5,932 nt of DNA from Rhizobiaceae bacterium (GCA_021648425.1 JAKISV010000169.1:1-5932); one strand, 5' to 3'. Counted from the stretch's first letter, positions 1 through 5,753 are shown. Notes: a model not told the origin generated them from the letters alone. Made by a program: numbers and translations.

Positions 1-75
1 TGCCCCGATATGCGCCAGCAAAAAACCTGGCTTAAACGCCACGGCTCCGCCCTTCATGCCGTTCGGCTGGACTAA
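1..75 (+). CDS. 3' end of an upstream gene, identity uncertain
   Basis: The first reading frame is open from the window edge and stops at TAA 73-75, followed at once by a second in-frame TAA (76-78). Tandem stops favour a genuine gene end. About 24 residues are visible, including the basic stretch WLKRHGSALHAVRL just before the stop. The pattern of a basic helix followed by H-G-S/A-x-A-x-R-L is reminiscent, from memory, of the C-terminal region of alphaproteobacterial ComEC/Rec2 competence proteins, whose gene can lie near trp genes. LapA/DUF1049 is the other common neighbour of trpF, but its lysine/arginine-rich tail is a poorer fit. The fragment is too short to decide, so no symbol is given. 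The gene ends 58 bp before trpF on the same strand, so it could be the preceding gene of the same transcription unit. Confidence 0.45.
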   Translation, partial: CPDMRQQKTWLKRHGSALHAVRLD

Positions 76-78
76 TAA

Positions 79-133
79 TTCGATTCGTGCCAGTTGAAAC
101 GGGAAAATAAAACCCTCAAACGAATTTAGCCAG
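79..133 (+). other. Short leader before trpF, no clear promoter
   Basis: This AT-rich spacer has no convincing sigma-70 pair. TTGAAA at 94-99 could be a -35 box, but no acceptable -10 box lies 16-18 bp downstream. I see no Trp-rich leader peptide and no attenuator hairpin. A weak 6-bp dyad (AATTCG at 77-82 and CGAATT at 121-126) is too loose to call. trpF is therefore either read through from the upstream gene or driven by a promoter I cannot recognise. Confidence 0.3.
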
Positions 134-826
134 ATGACCAACCGGTTAAACATAGATGTCAAAATTTGCGGCCTGCGCGACAGGTTATCGATGGATGCTG
201 CCATCAACAATGGTGCCAATCATCTGGGATTCATTTTCTTTGAAAAAAGCCCGCGCAATGTCACCCCGCAACTGGCAGCACAACTCATCGCTCCCATCAG
301 AGGAAAAGTTACTACCGTAGCAGTAAGCGTCAATGCCGATAATGATTTCCTGGATGATATCGTCGCCACAATGACACCCGATATGTTGCAACTGCATGGC
401 AGCGAAACACCCCAACGGGTGGCCCAGGTGCAAGCTCGTTTCAACCTGCCGGTTATGAAGGCCTTCGCCATCCGGCAGGCTTCAGATTTTGACAAGGTAG
501 AAGACTATTTCCCGGTGGCCGACAGATTACTGTTTGATGCAAAACCACCAGCGGGTTCTGAACTCCCCGGCGGCAATGGTATCGCCTTTGACTGGGCACT
601 GTTTGCCAGGTGGCAGGATGCGAATAAACACCGTTTTGAACACCCGGCCATGCTTTCGGGCGGCATTAATCCTGACAACATTTGCGACGCTTTAGGCAGT
701 TCAAATGCGCGCGCGATTGATATATCATCAGGTGTAGAAAATTCTCCGGGCGTCAAAGACCCAGCCCTGATTGAGGTTTTTCTAAAGCAGGTAAAAGAGT
801 TTGAAAACGCCAGAGAAAAAGCGTGA
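134..826 (+). CDS. trpF: Phosphoribosylanthranilate isomerase (TrpF)
   Basis: This cytosolic enzyme of tryptophan synthesis converts N-(5-phosphoribosyl)anthranilate to the carboxyphenylamino-deoxyribulose phosphate by an Amadori rearrangement. The 230-residue protein has the usual length for a monofunctional (beta/alpha)8 TrpF. Strand 1 carries KICGL, with Cys12 as the expected general base. LGFIFFEKSPRNV (31-43) and QLHG (86-89) are standard family motifs. LFDA gives Asp135 as the general acid. GGNG (146-149), LSGGI (174-178) and DISSGVE (196-202) form the phosphate-binding part, followed by the family-typical KD (208-209). The ATG at 134 is the only start in its frame: the in-frame TGA at 95-97 lies upstream with no other start codon between. 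No good Shine-Dalgarno site precedes it. TrpF is followed 10 bp later by trpB, the standard alphaproteobacterial trpFBA order in which trpC and trpD lie elsewhere. Confidence 0.97.
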   Translation: MTNRLNIDVKICGLRDRLSMDAAINNGANHLGFIFFEKSPRNVTPQLAAQLIAPIRGKVTTVAVSVNADNDFLDDIVATMTPDMLQLHGSETPQRVAQVQARFNLPVMKAFAIRQASDFDKVEDYFPVADRLLFDAKPPAGSELPGGNGIAFDWALFARWQDANKHRFEHPAMLSGGINPDNICDALGSSNARAIDISSGVENSPGVKDPALIEVFLKQVKEFENAREKA

Positions 827-829
827 GGG
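825..829 (+). promoter_or_regulatory. Ribosome-binding site of trpB
   Basis: GAGGG begins inside the trpF stop codon region (TGA 824-826) and ends 7 bases before the GTG at 837. This spacing decides the trpB start in favour of GTG 837 over the in-frame TTG at 801, which lies within trpF and lacks such a site. The arrangement suggests that ribosomes finishing trpF help start trpB. Confidence 0.7.
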
Positions 830-836
830 AAATCGT

Positions 837-2057
837 GTGAACAAATCAGTTGAACCCAATTCATTCAGAACCGGGCCGGATGAAAATGGCCATTTTGGTA
901 TATTTGGCGGCCGTTATGTGGCCGAGACTTTAATGCCGCTCATTCTTGAACTTGAAAAAGCCTATGAAGAAGCCAAAAGCGATCCGGAATTTCAGGCGCA
1001 ACTTACCTACCTCAATAAGTTTTATACGGGTAGACCTTCACCGCTCTATTTCGCCGAGCGACTGACAGAACACCTGGGCGGCGCAAAAATCTATTTCAAA
1101 CGCGATGAACTCAATCACACCGGCTCCCACAAAATCAACAATTGCCTGGGTCAGATATTGCTGGCAAAGCGCATGGGGAAAACCCGCATCATTGCCGAGA
1201 CAGGAGCAGGTCAGCACGGCGTTGCCACTGCCACCGTCTCAGCGCGCTTTGATCTGCCCTGCAAGGTTTTCATGGGCAAAACGGATGTTGAACGCCAGTC
1301 ACCAAACGTATTTCGCATGAAACTGCTGGGCGCTGAAATTGTCTCCGTGACCGCTGGAGCAGGAACACTCAAAGATGCAATGAACGAAGCCCTGCGCGAC
1401 TGGGTGGCCAATATACACGATACATATTATCTGATTGGCACCGCTGCAGGCCCCCATCCCTATCCCGAACTGGTGCGCGATTTCCAGTCTGTCATCGGCA
1501 ATGAAGTGCGCGAGCAGATAATGGAAGCCGAAGGCCGTCTGCCTGATATGCTGGTCGCCTGCGTCGGCGGCGGGTCCAATGCCATTGGCCTGTTTCACCC
1601 GTTTCTTGATGATAAGGAAATAGCCATGGTCGGCGTTGAAGCTGGCGGCAAGGGGCTTGATGGCGAAGAACACTGCGCCTCACTCACCGCCGGTTCCCCC
1701 GGCGTATTGCATGGCAACCGCACTTATTTGTTGCAGGATGAAGACGGGCAGATAAAAGAAGGCCATTCGATTTCAGCAGGACTGGATTATCCAGGCATCG
1801 GCCCGGAACATTCCTGGCTCAAAGAAACAAACCGCGTTGAATATGTCCCCGCAATGGATGATGAAGCACTGGAAGCATTTCAGATGCTGTCGCGTTATGA
1901 AGGCATAATCCCGGCACTGGAACCCTCTCACGCATTCGCAGAAATCATCAAACGCGCCCCGAAAATGGGCAAGGACCAGATAATTGTAATGAACCTGTGC
2001 GGCCGCGGTGACAAGGATGTTTTCACCGTCGGCAAGGCACTTGGTGTGGAGTTGTAA
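837..2057 (+). CDS. trpB: Tryptophan synthase beta chain (TrpB)
   Basis: This PLP-dependent subunit condenses indole with L-serine to give L-tryptophan. It works in an alpha2-beta2 complex with TrpA, which feeds it indole through a tunnel. From GTG 837 it has 406 residues, normal for the family; the open frame could begin at TTG 801, but that would add a 12-residue tail read through the end of trpF. The PLP lysine is Lys99 in HTGSHKIN (94-101), and the catalytic glutamate is Glu121 in ETGAGQHG. The phosphate-binding loop GGGSNA spans 244-249. Asp317 in SAGLDYPG matches the serine-binding aspartate known in the Salmonella enzyme (Asp305). Near the C terminus the motif reads NLCGRGDKD, so Cys388 stands where Salmonella has Ser377 facing the PLP pyridine nitrogen. 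The gene lies 10 bp after trpF and 7 bp before trpA. Overall it looks intact and functional. Confidence 0.98.
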   Translation: MNKSVEPNSFRTGPDENGHFGIFGGRYVAETLMPLILELEKAYEEAKSDPEFQAQLTYLNKFYTGRPSPLYFAERLTEHLGGAKIYFKRDELNHTGSHKINNCLGQILLAKRMGKTRIIAETGAGQHGVATATVSARFDLPCKVFMGKTDVERQSPNVFRMKLLGAEIVSVTAGAGTLKDAMNEALRDWVANIHDTYYLIGTAAGPHPYPELVRDFQSVIGNEVREQIMEAEGRLPDMLVACVGGGSNAIGLFHPFLDDKEIAMVGVEAGGKGLDGEEHCASLTAGSPGVLHGNRTYLLQDEDGQIKEGHSISAGLDYPGIGPEHSWLKETNRVEYVPAMDDEALEAFQMLSRYEGIIPALEPSHAFAEIIKRAPKMGKDQIIVMNLCGRGDKDVFTVGKALGVEL

Positions 2058-2064
2058 AAAGGCC

Positions 2065-2895
2065 ATGAGTAGTTCAAGAATAGACCGCCGGTTTTCCGCA
2101 CTCAAACAACAAGGCCGCCCGGCCCTGGTGACATTTGTTACTGCCGGAGATCCCGATATGGAAACCTCCCAGAAAATAATGAACGCCCTGCCCGGTGCCG
2201 GTGCCGATATCATCGAAATGGGCATGCCCTTTTCCGACCCGTTGGCCGATGGCCCGACCATTCAGCTTGGTGGCCAGCGAGCGCTCGCCGATGGGCAGAC
2301 CCTGGCAAAAACACTGGAAATGGTGAGTGAATTTCGACGGGATGATGATGATACACCGGTAATTTTGATGGGTTACTACAATCCCATCTATATCTATGGC
2401 AACGAAAAATTCCTTGCCGATGCGAAAAATTCCGGCGTTGATGGATTGATAATCATTGATTTACCACCGGAGGCTGATGATGAATTATGCATCCCTGCGA
2501 TGAAACAAGGCATCAGTTTTATCCGCCTGGCAACGCCAACAACCGATGAACACCGCCTGCCCACCGTGTTGAACAACACTTCGGGCTTTGTCTATTATGT
2601 CTCAATTAACGGCATTACCGGCGCTGAAACTCCCGATTTTCGCGAGGTCGCAACGGCAGTTTCCCTGATCAAGGAAAAAACTGACATTCCGATAGTAGTG
2701 GGTTTTGGTGTCAAAAACGCTGAACATGCGCGCGCAATTGGCAAATGCTGCGATGGTGTCGCAGTTGGTACAGCCATTGTATCCGCAATCGAAACTTCCC
2801 TTGATAAAGATGGCAAAGCCACTACCTCTACACTGCCAGCTGTCACCAAACTGGTGAGTGATTTGTCTGCAGGCCTAAAACGGGCTAAGAGTTAA
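2065..2895 (+). CDS. trpA: Tryptophan synthase alpha chain (TrpA)
   Basis: The alpha subunit cleaves indole-3-glycerol phosphate to indole and glyceraldehyde 3-phosphate and passes indole to TrpB. The start chosen is ATG 2065, giving 276 residues, the usual length, and a family-like N terminus (MSSSRIDRRFSAL). An in-frame ATG at 2008 would lie inside trpB and add 19 unrelated residues. Catalytic Glu51 (EMGMPFSDPLADGP, 51-64) and Asp62 match Salmonella Glu49 and Asp60. GYYNP (103-107), IDLPPEE-like IDLPPEA (131-137), Tyr177, GITGAE (183-188), GFG (213-215) and VGTAIV (234-239) follow in order. The trpB stop is 7 bp upstream. AAGG at 2059-2062 is only 2 bases from the start, so TrpA translation is probably coupled to TrpB, which suits the equal subunit ratio of the complex. 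A run of four GAT codons (Asp93-Asp96) is a minor local oddity in a surface region. Confidence 0.97.
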   Translation: MSSSRIDRRFSALKQQGRPALVTFVTAGDPDMETSQKIMNALPGAGADIIEMGMPFSDPLADGPTIQLGGQRALADGQTLAKTLEMVSEFRRDDDDTPVILMGYYNPIYIYGNEKFLADAKNSGVDGLIIIDLPPEADDELCIPAMKQGISFIRLATPTTDEHRLPTVLNNTSGFVYYVSINGITGAETPDFREVATAVSLIKEKTDIPIVVGFGVKNAEHARAIGKCCDGVAVGTAIVSAIETSLDKDGKATTSTLPAVTKLVSDLSAGLKRAKS

Positions 2896-2940
2896 CCTTA
2901 GGTAAGATGCCAACAATTTAACAGAAATGATAGCAGCACT
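2896..2940 (+). other. trpA-accD spacer with mini-ORF overlapping the accD start
   Basis: These 45 bases have no terminator hairpin and no clear promoter, so accD is probably co-transcribed with trpFBA. No good Shine-Dalgarno site lies in front of accD. A five-codon frame starting at ATG 2927 ends with TGA 2942-2944, which overlaps the accD ATG (2941-2943) as ATGA. Another four-codon frame starts at ATG 2907. The overlap could serve translational coupling, but frames this short also arise by chance. Confidence 0.3.
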
Positions 2941-3924
2941 ATGAACTGGATTACCAATTTTGTAAGACCAAAATTCAATAATTTCTGGCAGCGCAAAGAG
3001 ATGCCGGAGAACTTGTGGATTAAATGCCCCGAAACCGGCGAGATGGTTTTTCACAAAGACCTGGAAGCCAATATGGGCGTCATCCCCAATTCCGGCTATC
3101 ACATGCGCATCTCAGCCAAAGAACGCCTGACCCGGTTCTTTGACGATGCTGAATTCGAAATACTTGATTTCCCCACAGTGGCGACCGACCCGCTGAAATT
3201 TCGCGACCAGCGCAAATATACCGACCGCCTGCGCGATGCCAAAACCAAAACGGGCATGGAAGATGCAATTTTAGCCGGGCGCGGCCTGGTAAACACCACT
3301 GAAATGGTAGTTCTGGTTCAGGATTTCAGCTTCATGGGCGGTTCTCTTGGTATGGCGGCCGGTGATGCGATTATCACCGCCATGCAACTGGCAGCAAAAG
3401 AAAAACTGCCCTTCATCCTGTTTGCAGCATCGGGCGGCGCGCGCATGCAGGAAGGTATTTTATCCCTGATGCAATTGCCAAGAACCACTGTTGCGGTCCA
3501 GGGGCTGAAAGATGCCGGTGTACCTTATATTGTAGTCCTCACCAATCCCACCACCGGCGGGGTAACCGCTTCATACGCCATGCTGGGAGATATCCATATC
3601 GCAGAGCCCGGCGCCCTGATTGGCTTTGCCGGTCCCCGGGTGATTGAACAAACCATTCGCGAAAAACTGCCCGAAGGATTTCAGCGCTCCGAATATCTGC
3701 TTGAACATGGCATGGTCGACATGGTTGTTCCCCGCCATGAATTAAAATCAACCATCTCCAGTCTGGTTTCCCTGCTGTTAAAAAAACCACCCCTGGTGCT
3801 GGCCCTGCCGCCGGTTGAGGAGATTGAAGAAGACGAGGCAGAAGTTTTAGATGACAGCGCAGAAATGGCTGAATCTGAGGTATCTGAAAAAGAAACGGCT
3901 CCACAGGCCTCACCTTCCAGCTGA
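2941..3924 (+). CDS. accD: Acetyl-CoA carboxylase carboxyltransferase beta subunit (AccD)
   Basis: AccD pairs with AccA to transfer the carboxyl group from carboxybiotin to acetyl-CoA, forming malonyl-CoA, the first committed step of fatty acid synthesis. The protein has 327 residues; E. coli AccD has 304. The N terminus MNWITNFVRPKF is typical of alphaproteobacterial AccD and supports the ATG at 2941. The region equal to the E. coli zinc ribbon (about 27-55) keeps only Cys29; the other three ligand positions read as non-cysteine. The crotonase-like carboxyltransferase core is complete: GGSLGMAAGDAI (133-144), the oxyanion-type SGGARMQEG (164-172), TNPTTGGVTAS (201-211) and GFAGPRVIEQT (228-238). 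Residues from about 292 form an acidic, Glu/Asp/Ser-rich tail, probably disordered, that accounts for the extra length. accD follows trpA and precedes folC, the common alphaproteobacterial order. Confidence 0.97.
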   Translation: MNWITNFVRPKFNNFWQRKEMPENLWIKCPETGEMVFHKDLEANMGVIPNSGYHMRISAKERLTRFFDDAEFEILDFPTVATDPLKFRDQRKYTDRLRDAKTKTGMEDAILAGRGLVNTTEMVVLVQDFSFMGGSLGMAAGDAIITAMQLAAKEKLPFILFAASGGARMQEGILSLMQLPRTTVAVQGLKDAGVPYIVVLTNPTTGGVTASYAMLGDIHIAEPGALIGFAGPRVIEQTIREKLPEGFQRSEYLLEHGMVDMVVPRHELKSTISSLVSLLLKKPPLVLALPPVEEIEEDEAEVLDDSAEMAESEVSEKETAPQASPSS

Positions 3925-3958
3925 TCAGAGTACTTCCGGTTTATTCTGGTGCATTTGA
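3925..3958 (+). repeat. Left terminal inverted repeat of the element
   Basis: This repeat is complementary to 4158-4191. Of 34 positions, 29 are Watson-Crick pairs, 4 would be G-U pairs in the transcript (3931, 3938, 3939, 3950) and 1 is a C/A mismatch (3926). The longest strict block reads TTTATTCTGG (3940-3949). It starts immediately after the accD stop codon. Confidence 0.85.
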
Positions 3959-4054
3959 CCGATTTTCCGCGTTTACTGGCGCGGCGGGCTTTCTGCCTTG
4001 GTCTCCTTGACCACAAAGAAAGCCCAACAAAGTCCAGTGAACGCGAAAAATCGG
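3959..4054 (+). repeat. Hairpin arm 1 of the element
   Basis: The base stem pairs 3959-3979 with 4034-4054: 21 positions with one C/A mismatch (3967/4046) and one G-U (3974/4039). Farther in, GGGCTTTCT (3986-3994) pairs perfectly with AGAAAGCCC (4017-4025). The tip is TGGTC (3999-4003) and GACCA (4009-4013) around a 5-base loop TCCTT. Unpaired bulges separate the three stem segments. Confidence 0.8.
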
Positions 4055-4064
4055 CCTTCGGTGA

Positions 4065-4154
4065 CCCAAATCAGTCCATCGGCTGCGTTGCAAAACTTGC
4101 CCGATCAACCAGATCGCGCTACGTTTTGCGCCTAACCCAGTGAACTGATTTGGG
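4065..4154 (+). repeat. Hairpin arm 2 of the element
   Basis: The base stem CCCAAATCAGT (4065-4075) pairs perfectly with ACTGATTTGGG (4144-4154). An imperfect middle follows (4077-4082 with 4137-4142), then GCAAAAC (4090-4096) with GTTTTGC (4123-4129). The tip is CGATC (4102-4106) and GATCG (4112-4116) around loop AACCA. The 9-mer CCAGTGAAC occurs on the 3' side of both arms (4034-4042 and 4137-4145), hinting that the arms may be related. Confidence 0.8.
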
Positions 4155-4157
4155 CCA

Positions 4158-4191
4158 TCAAATGCGCCAGAATAAATTGGAAGTGCTCTAA
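4158..4191 (+). repeat. Right terminal inverted repeat of the element
   Basis: This is the partner of 3925-3958. Its last base is directly followed by the folC ATG, and its TAA at 4189-4191 is an in-frame stop just before that ATG. It contains the GGAAG that appears to be the folC ribosome-binding site. Confidence 0.85.
4179..4183 (+). promoter_or_regulatory. Ribosome-binding site of folC, inside the right terminal repeat
   Basis: GGAAG lies 8 bases before the ATG at 4192, an acceptable Shine-Dalgarno spacing. The same bases pair with CTTCC at 3933-3937 when the terminal repeats anneal, so the folded element would hide the site. Whether this occurs in the cell is unknown. Confidence 0.5.
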
Positions 4192-5514
4192 ATGAAAACT
4201 GACGCGCTGATTGAGCACCTGTCGCAATTCCATCCCAAGGGCTATGATTTATCCCTGGGCCGTATCAGTGAGTTGCTTCAAAAGCTTGATAATCCTCAAA
4301 ATAAACTGCCACCGGTATTTCACGTGGCAGGCACCAATGGCAAAGGTTCGGTGGTTGCCAATCTGCGCGCAATTCTGGAAGCCGGTAATTTATCAGTCCA
4401 TGCCCACACCTCGCCCCATCTAGTGAACTATCACGAGCGCTATCGCCTCGGCCACGACAAAAAAAGCCCCCGCAAAACCGGCCACCTGGTGAGCGACGAT
4501 ATGCTGGCAGATGTGCTGCAACGTGTGGCTGATGCCAACAATAGCGCGAAGATAACGGTTTTCGAGCTGCTCGCCGCCGCCATGTTTGTGCTGTTTAGCG
4601 AACAGCCGGCAGACTATGCCATTGTAGAAGTTGGGCTGGGCGGCCGTTTTGATGCATCCAATGTTATCAACAAACCGCTGGTTTCCATCATCACCACTAT
4701 TTCCCTTGATCACCAGGCACACCTTGGTAATTCTGTTGGTGAGATCGCCTTTGAAAAAGCGGGAATTATCAAACCCGGTTACCCCGTTGTAATCGGACCC
4801 CAGACAGATGAGGCGCGCGCGGTTTTAGAAGAAATTGCCAATTCAAATAACTGCCAGATGATGATTGCCGGGCAGGATTTTGATCATTACCAGGAAGCGG
4901 GGCGCTTTATCTATCAGGATAATGATGGCCTGCTCGATTTACCAATGCCAGGCCTTCTGGGCATCCACCAACTGTCCAATTCCGCCACAGCCATCGCTGC
5001 CACCCGTCTTGCAGATATAAAAATCAGCGAGCAGGATTTTGAAAATGCCATGGGCAACATCTATTGGCCTGGCAGGTTTGAACGCTTAAGTCCCGGTACG
5101 GTAACCGGCCTTTTTGAGGATGACGCTGAAATCTGGATTGATGGCGGTCACAATGAGGGAGCGGGAGAAGTTATCGCCCGCGAGCTTGAACACCTGAATG
5201 CTGCACACCCTAAAAATCTGACAATGATATGCGCCATGCTGAAAAGCAAAAACCCGCAAACCTATTTTGCGCATTTCAAAAACCTCACACCGCGCGTATT
5301 TACCATACCCGTTTCCGGCACTAAACATGGTTTTGAGGCACCCGAACTGGCCAATTTTGCCAGGCAGGCCGGGTTAGATACCGTGCCCTGCAATAATCTG
5401 GATGAAGCAATCCACCAGGCCCGCAACAATTCAAAAATTGAGCGGCTGCTTTTCAGCGGAACTCTTTATCTGGTTGGTGAAGTGTTTGCAAAAAACGGTA
5501 CTGAACCGCAGTAA
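4192..5514 (+). CDS. folC: Bifunctional folylpolyglutamate/dihydrofolate synthase (FolC)
   Basis: This ATP-dependent ligase of the Mur ligase superfamily adds glutamate to dihydropteroate and then to reduced folates, which makes and retains the folate pool. The 440-residue length is normal. The P-loop is VAGTNGKGS (45-53). TSPHL (73-77) follows, then the EVGLGGRFDASN motif (146-157), SLDH (171-174) and KAGIIK (189-194), where Lys189 corresponds to the carbamylated metal-site lysine of E. coli FolC (Lys188). WPGRFE (292-297) and DGGHN (317-321) mark the start of the C-terminal glutamate-binding domain, and the protein ends with the family-typical SGTLYLVGEV (422-431). An in-frame TAA directly before ATG 4192 rules out any longer form. 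The gene lies behind the accD-folC palindromic element, so its expression may depend on read-through of a strongly structured leader. Bifunctionality is inferred from the family, as bacteria with one FolC generally need both activities. Confidence 0.96.
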   Translation: MKTDALIEHLSQFHPKGYDLSLGRISELLQKLDNPQNKLPPVFHVAGTNGKGSVVANLRAILEAGNLSVHAHTSPHLVNYHERYRLGHDKKSPRKTGHLVSDDMLADVLQRVADANNSAKITVFELLAAAMFVLFSEQPADYAIVEVGLGGRFDASNVINKPLVSIITTISLDHQAHLGNSVGEIAFEKAGIIKPGYPVVIGPQTDEARAVLEEIANSNNCQMMIAGQDFDHYQEAGRFIYQDNDGLLDLPMPGLLGIHQLSNSATAIAATRLADIKISEQDFENAMGNIYWPGRFERLSPGTVTGLFEDDAEIWIDGGHNEGAGEVIARELEHLNAAHPKNLTMICAMLKSKNPQTYFAHFKNLTPRVFTIPVSGTKHGFEAPELANFARQAGLDTVPCNNLDEAIHQARNNSKIERLLFSGTLYLVGEVFAKNGTEPQ

Positions 5515-5519
5515 CTGCG
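5507..5519 (+). terminator. Small hairpin over the folC stop codon, weak terminator candidate
   Basis: CGCAG (5507-5511) and CTGCG (5515-5519) flank the stop TAA in a 5-bp stem with a 3-base loop. The following bases, TATTATCTT, are T-rich but not a clean U tract. This is weak for an intrinsic terminator; the REP-like hairpins downstream are at least as likely to mark the mRNA 3' end. Confidence 0.25.
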
Positions 5520-5557
5520 TATTATCTTCAGTTTAAGAGAGGCATCAATACCCTCCT

Positions 5558-5649
5558 TCGTCATGCTCAAACCCACCCCTTCGTCATCCATAGACCCAAC
5601 CTTTCGTCATCCTGTGGCCAACTCCTTCGTCATCCTCTGACTTGATCAG
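5558..5649 (+). repeat. 23-bp periodic tandem repeat, four degenerate units
   Basis: TCGTCAT begins at 5558, 5581, 5604 and 5627, exactly 23 bases apart each time. The last three copies continue as TCGTCATCC. The rest of each unit is degenerate but C-rich in the first three (ACCCACCCCT-like ends). The fourth copy becomes the head of the first REP-like hairpin. This suggests the tandem units arose from the 5' flank of the palindromic repeat. Confidence 0.75.
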
Positions 5650-5745
5650 AGGATCCAGCGTTATATGCGCCGAAGGCACCTTATCGATACGGAGGCTGCG
5701 CCACATATTGCGCTGGATCGTCGGGTCAAGCCCGACGATGACGAA
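5626..5745. repeat. 120-bp interrupted palindrome with two REP-like hairpins
   Basis: The outer 35 bases at each end (5626-5660 and 5711-5745) are inverted copies of each other apart from their stem bases. Each forms a hairpin: ATCCTCTGA (5632-5640) with TCAGAGGAT (5646-5654), and ATCGTCGGG (5717-5725) with CCCGACGAT (5731-5739). Both loops read CTTGA in their own orientation. The midpoint, between 5685 and 5686, falls exactly on the palindrome TATCGATA (5682-5689). The layout resembles BIME-type pairs of REP sequences. Similar CGTCATCC...CTTGA...GGATCCA repeats are common between genes in Alphaproteobacteria. Confidence 0.8.
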
Positions 5746-5753
5746 TTGGGCGT

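Larger units (their letters stand above)
3925..4191 (+). repeat. Two-armed inverted-repeat element filling the accD-folC gap
   Basis: This 267-bp stretch is almost all nested dyad symmetry. An outer terminal inverted repeat pairs 3925-3958 with 4158-4191. Inside are two adjacent long hairpin arms: arm 1 spans 3959-4054 and arm 2 spans 4065-4154, joined by a short linker containing CCTTCGG. The folded form would be a Y or cloverleaf-like shape. The element begins directly after the accD TGA and ends directly before the folC ATG. Size and shape resemble non-autonomous palindromic elements such as MITEs, ERIC or NEMIS, but I recognise no named family. No target-site duplication is visible. The only open frame, starting at GTG 3949 (64 codons), is a by-product of the repeat. 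Possible roles are an RNase III or stability element in the operon mRNA, or control of folC. Confidence 0.8.

Noticed and set aside
79..133. Trp attenuator or promoter before trpF
   Set aside because: No leader peptide with Trp codons, no competing hairpins and no matched -35/-10 pair could be found.
801..836. Longer trpB form starting at TTG 801
   Set aside because: It would add 12 residues read through the end of trpF, lacks a ribosome-binding site and exceeds the family N terminus; GTG 837 has GAGGG at good spacing.
2008..2064. Longer trpA form starting at ATG 2008
   Set aside because: It lies inside trpB and adds residues unlike any TrpA; ATG 2065 gives the normal length and active-site numbering.
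3949..4143. 64-codon open frame from GTG in the accD-folC gap
   Set aside because: It runs through both hairpin arms, has no good ribosome-binding site and its sequence is dictated by the inverted repeats; copies of the element may be annotated as hypothetical proteins elsewhere.
3921..4195. Target-site duplication around the palindromic element
   Set aside because: The bases outside the terminal repeats (CTGA on the left, ATGA on the right) are the accD stop and folC start and give no convincing direct repeat; any duplication has decayed or cannot be seen without an empty-site comparison.
5558..5649. Possible CRISPR array
   Set aside because: The period is only 23 bases with a 7-9 base conserved head, far too short for repeat plus spacer, and no cas gene is present.
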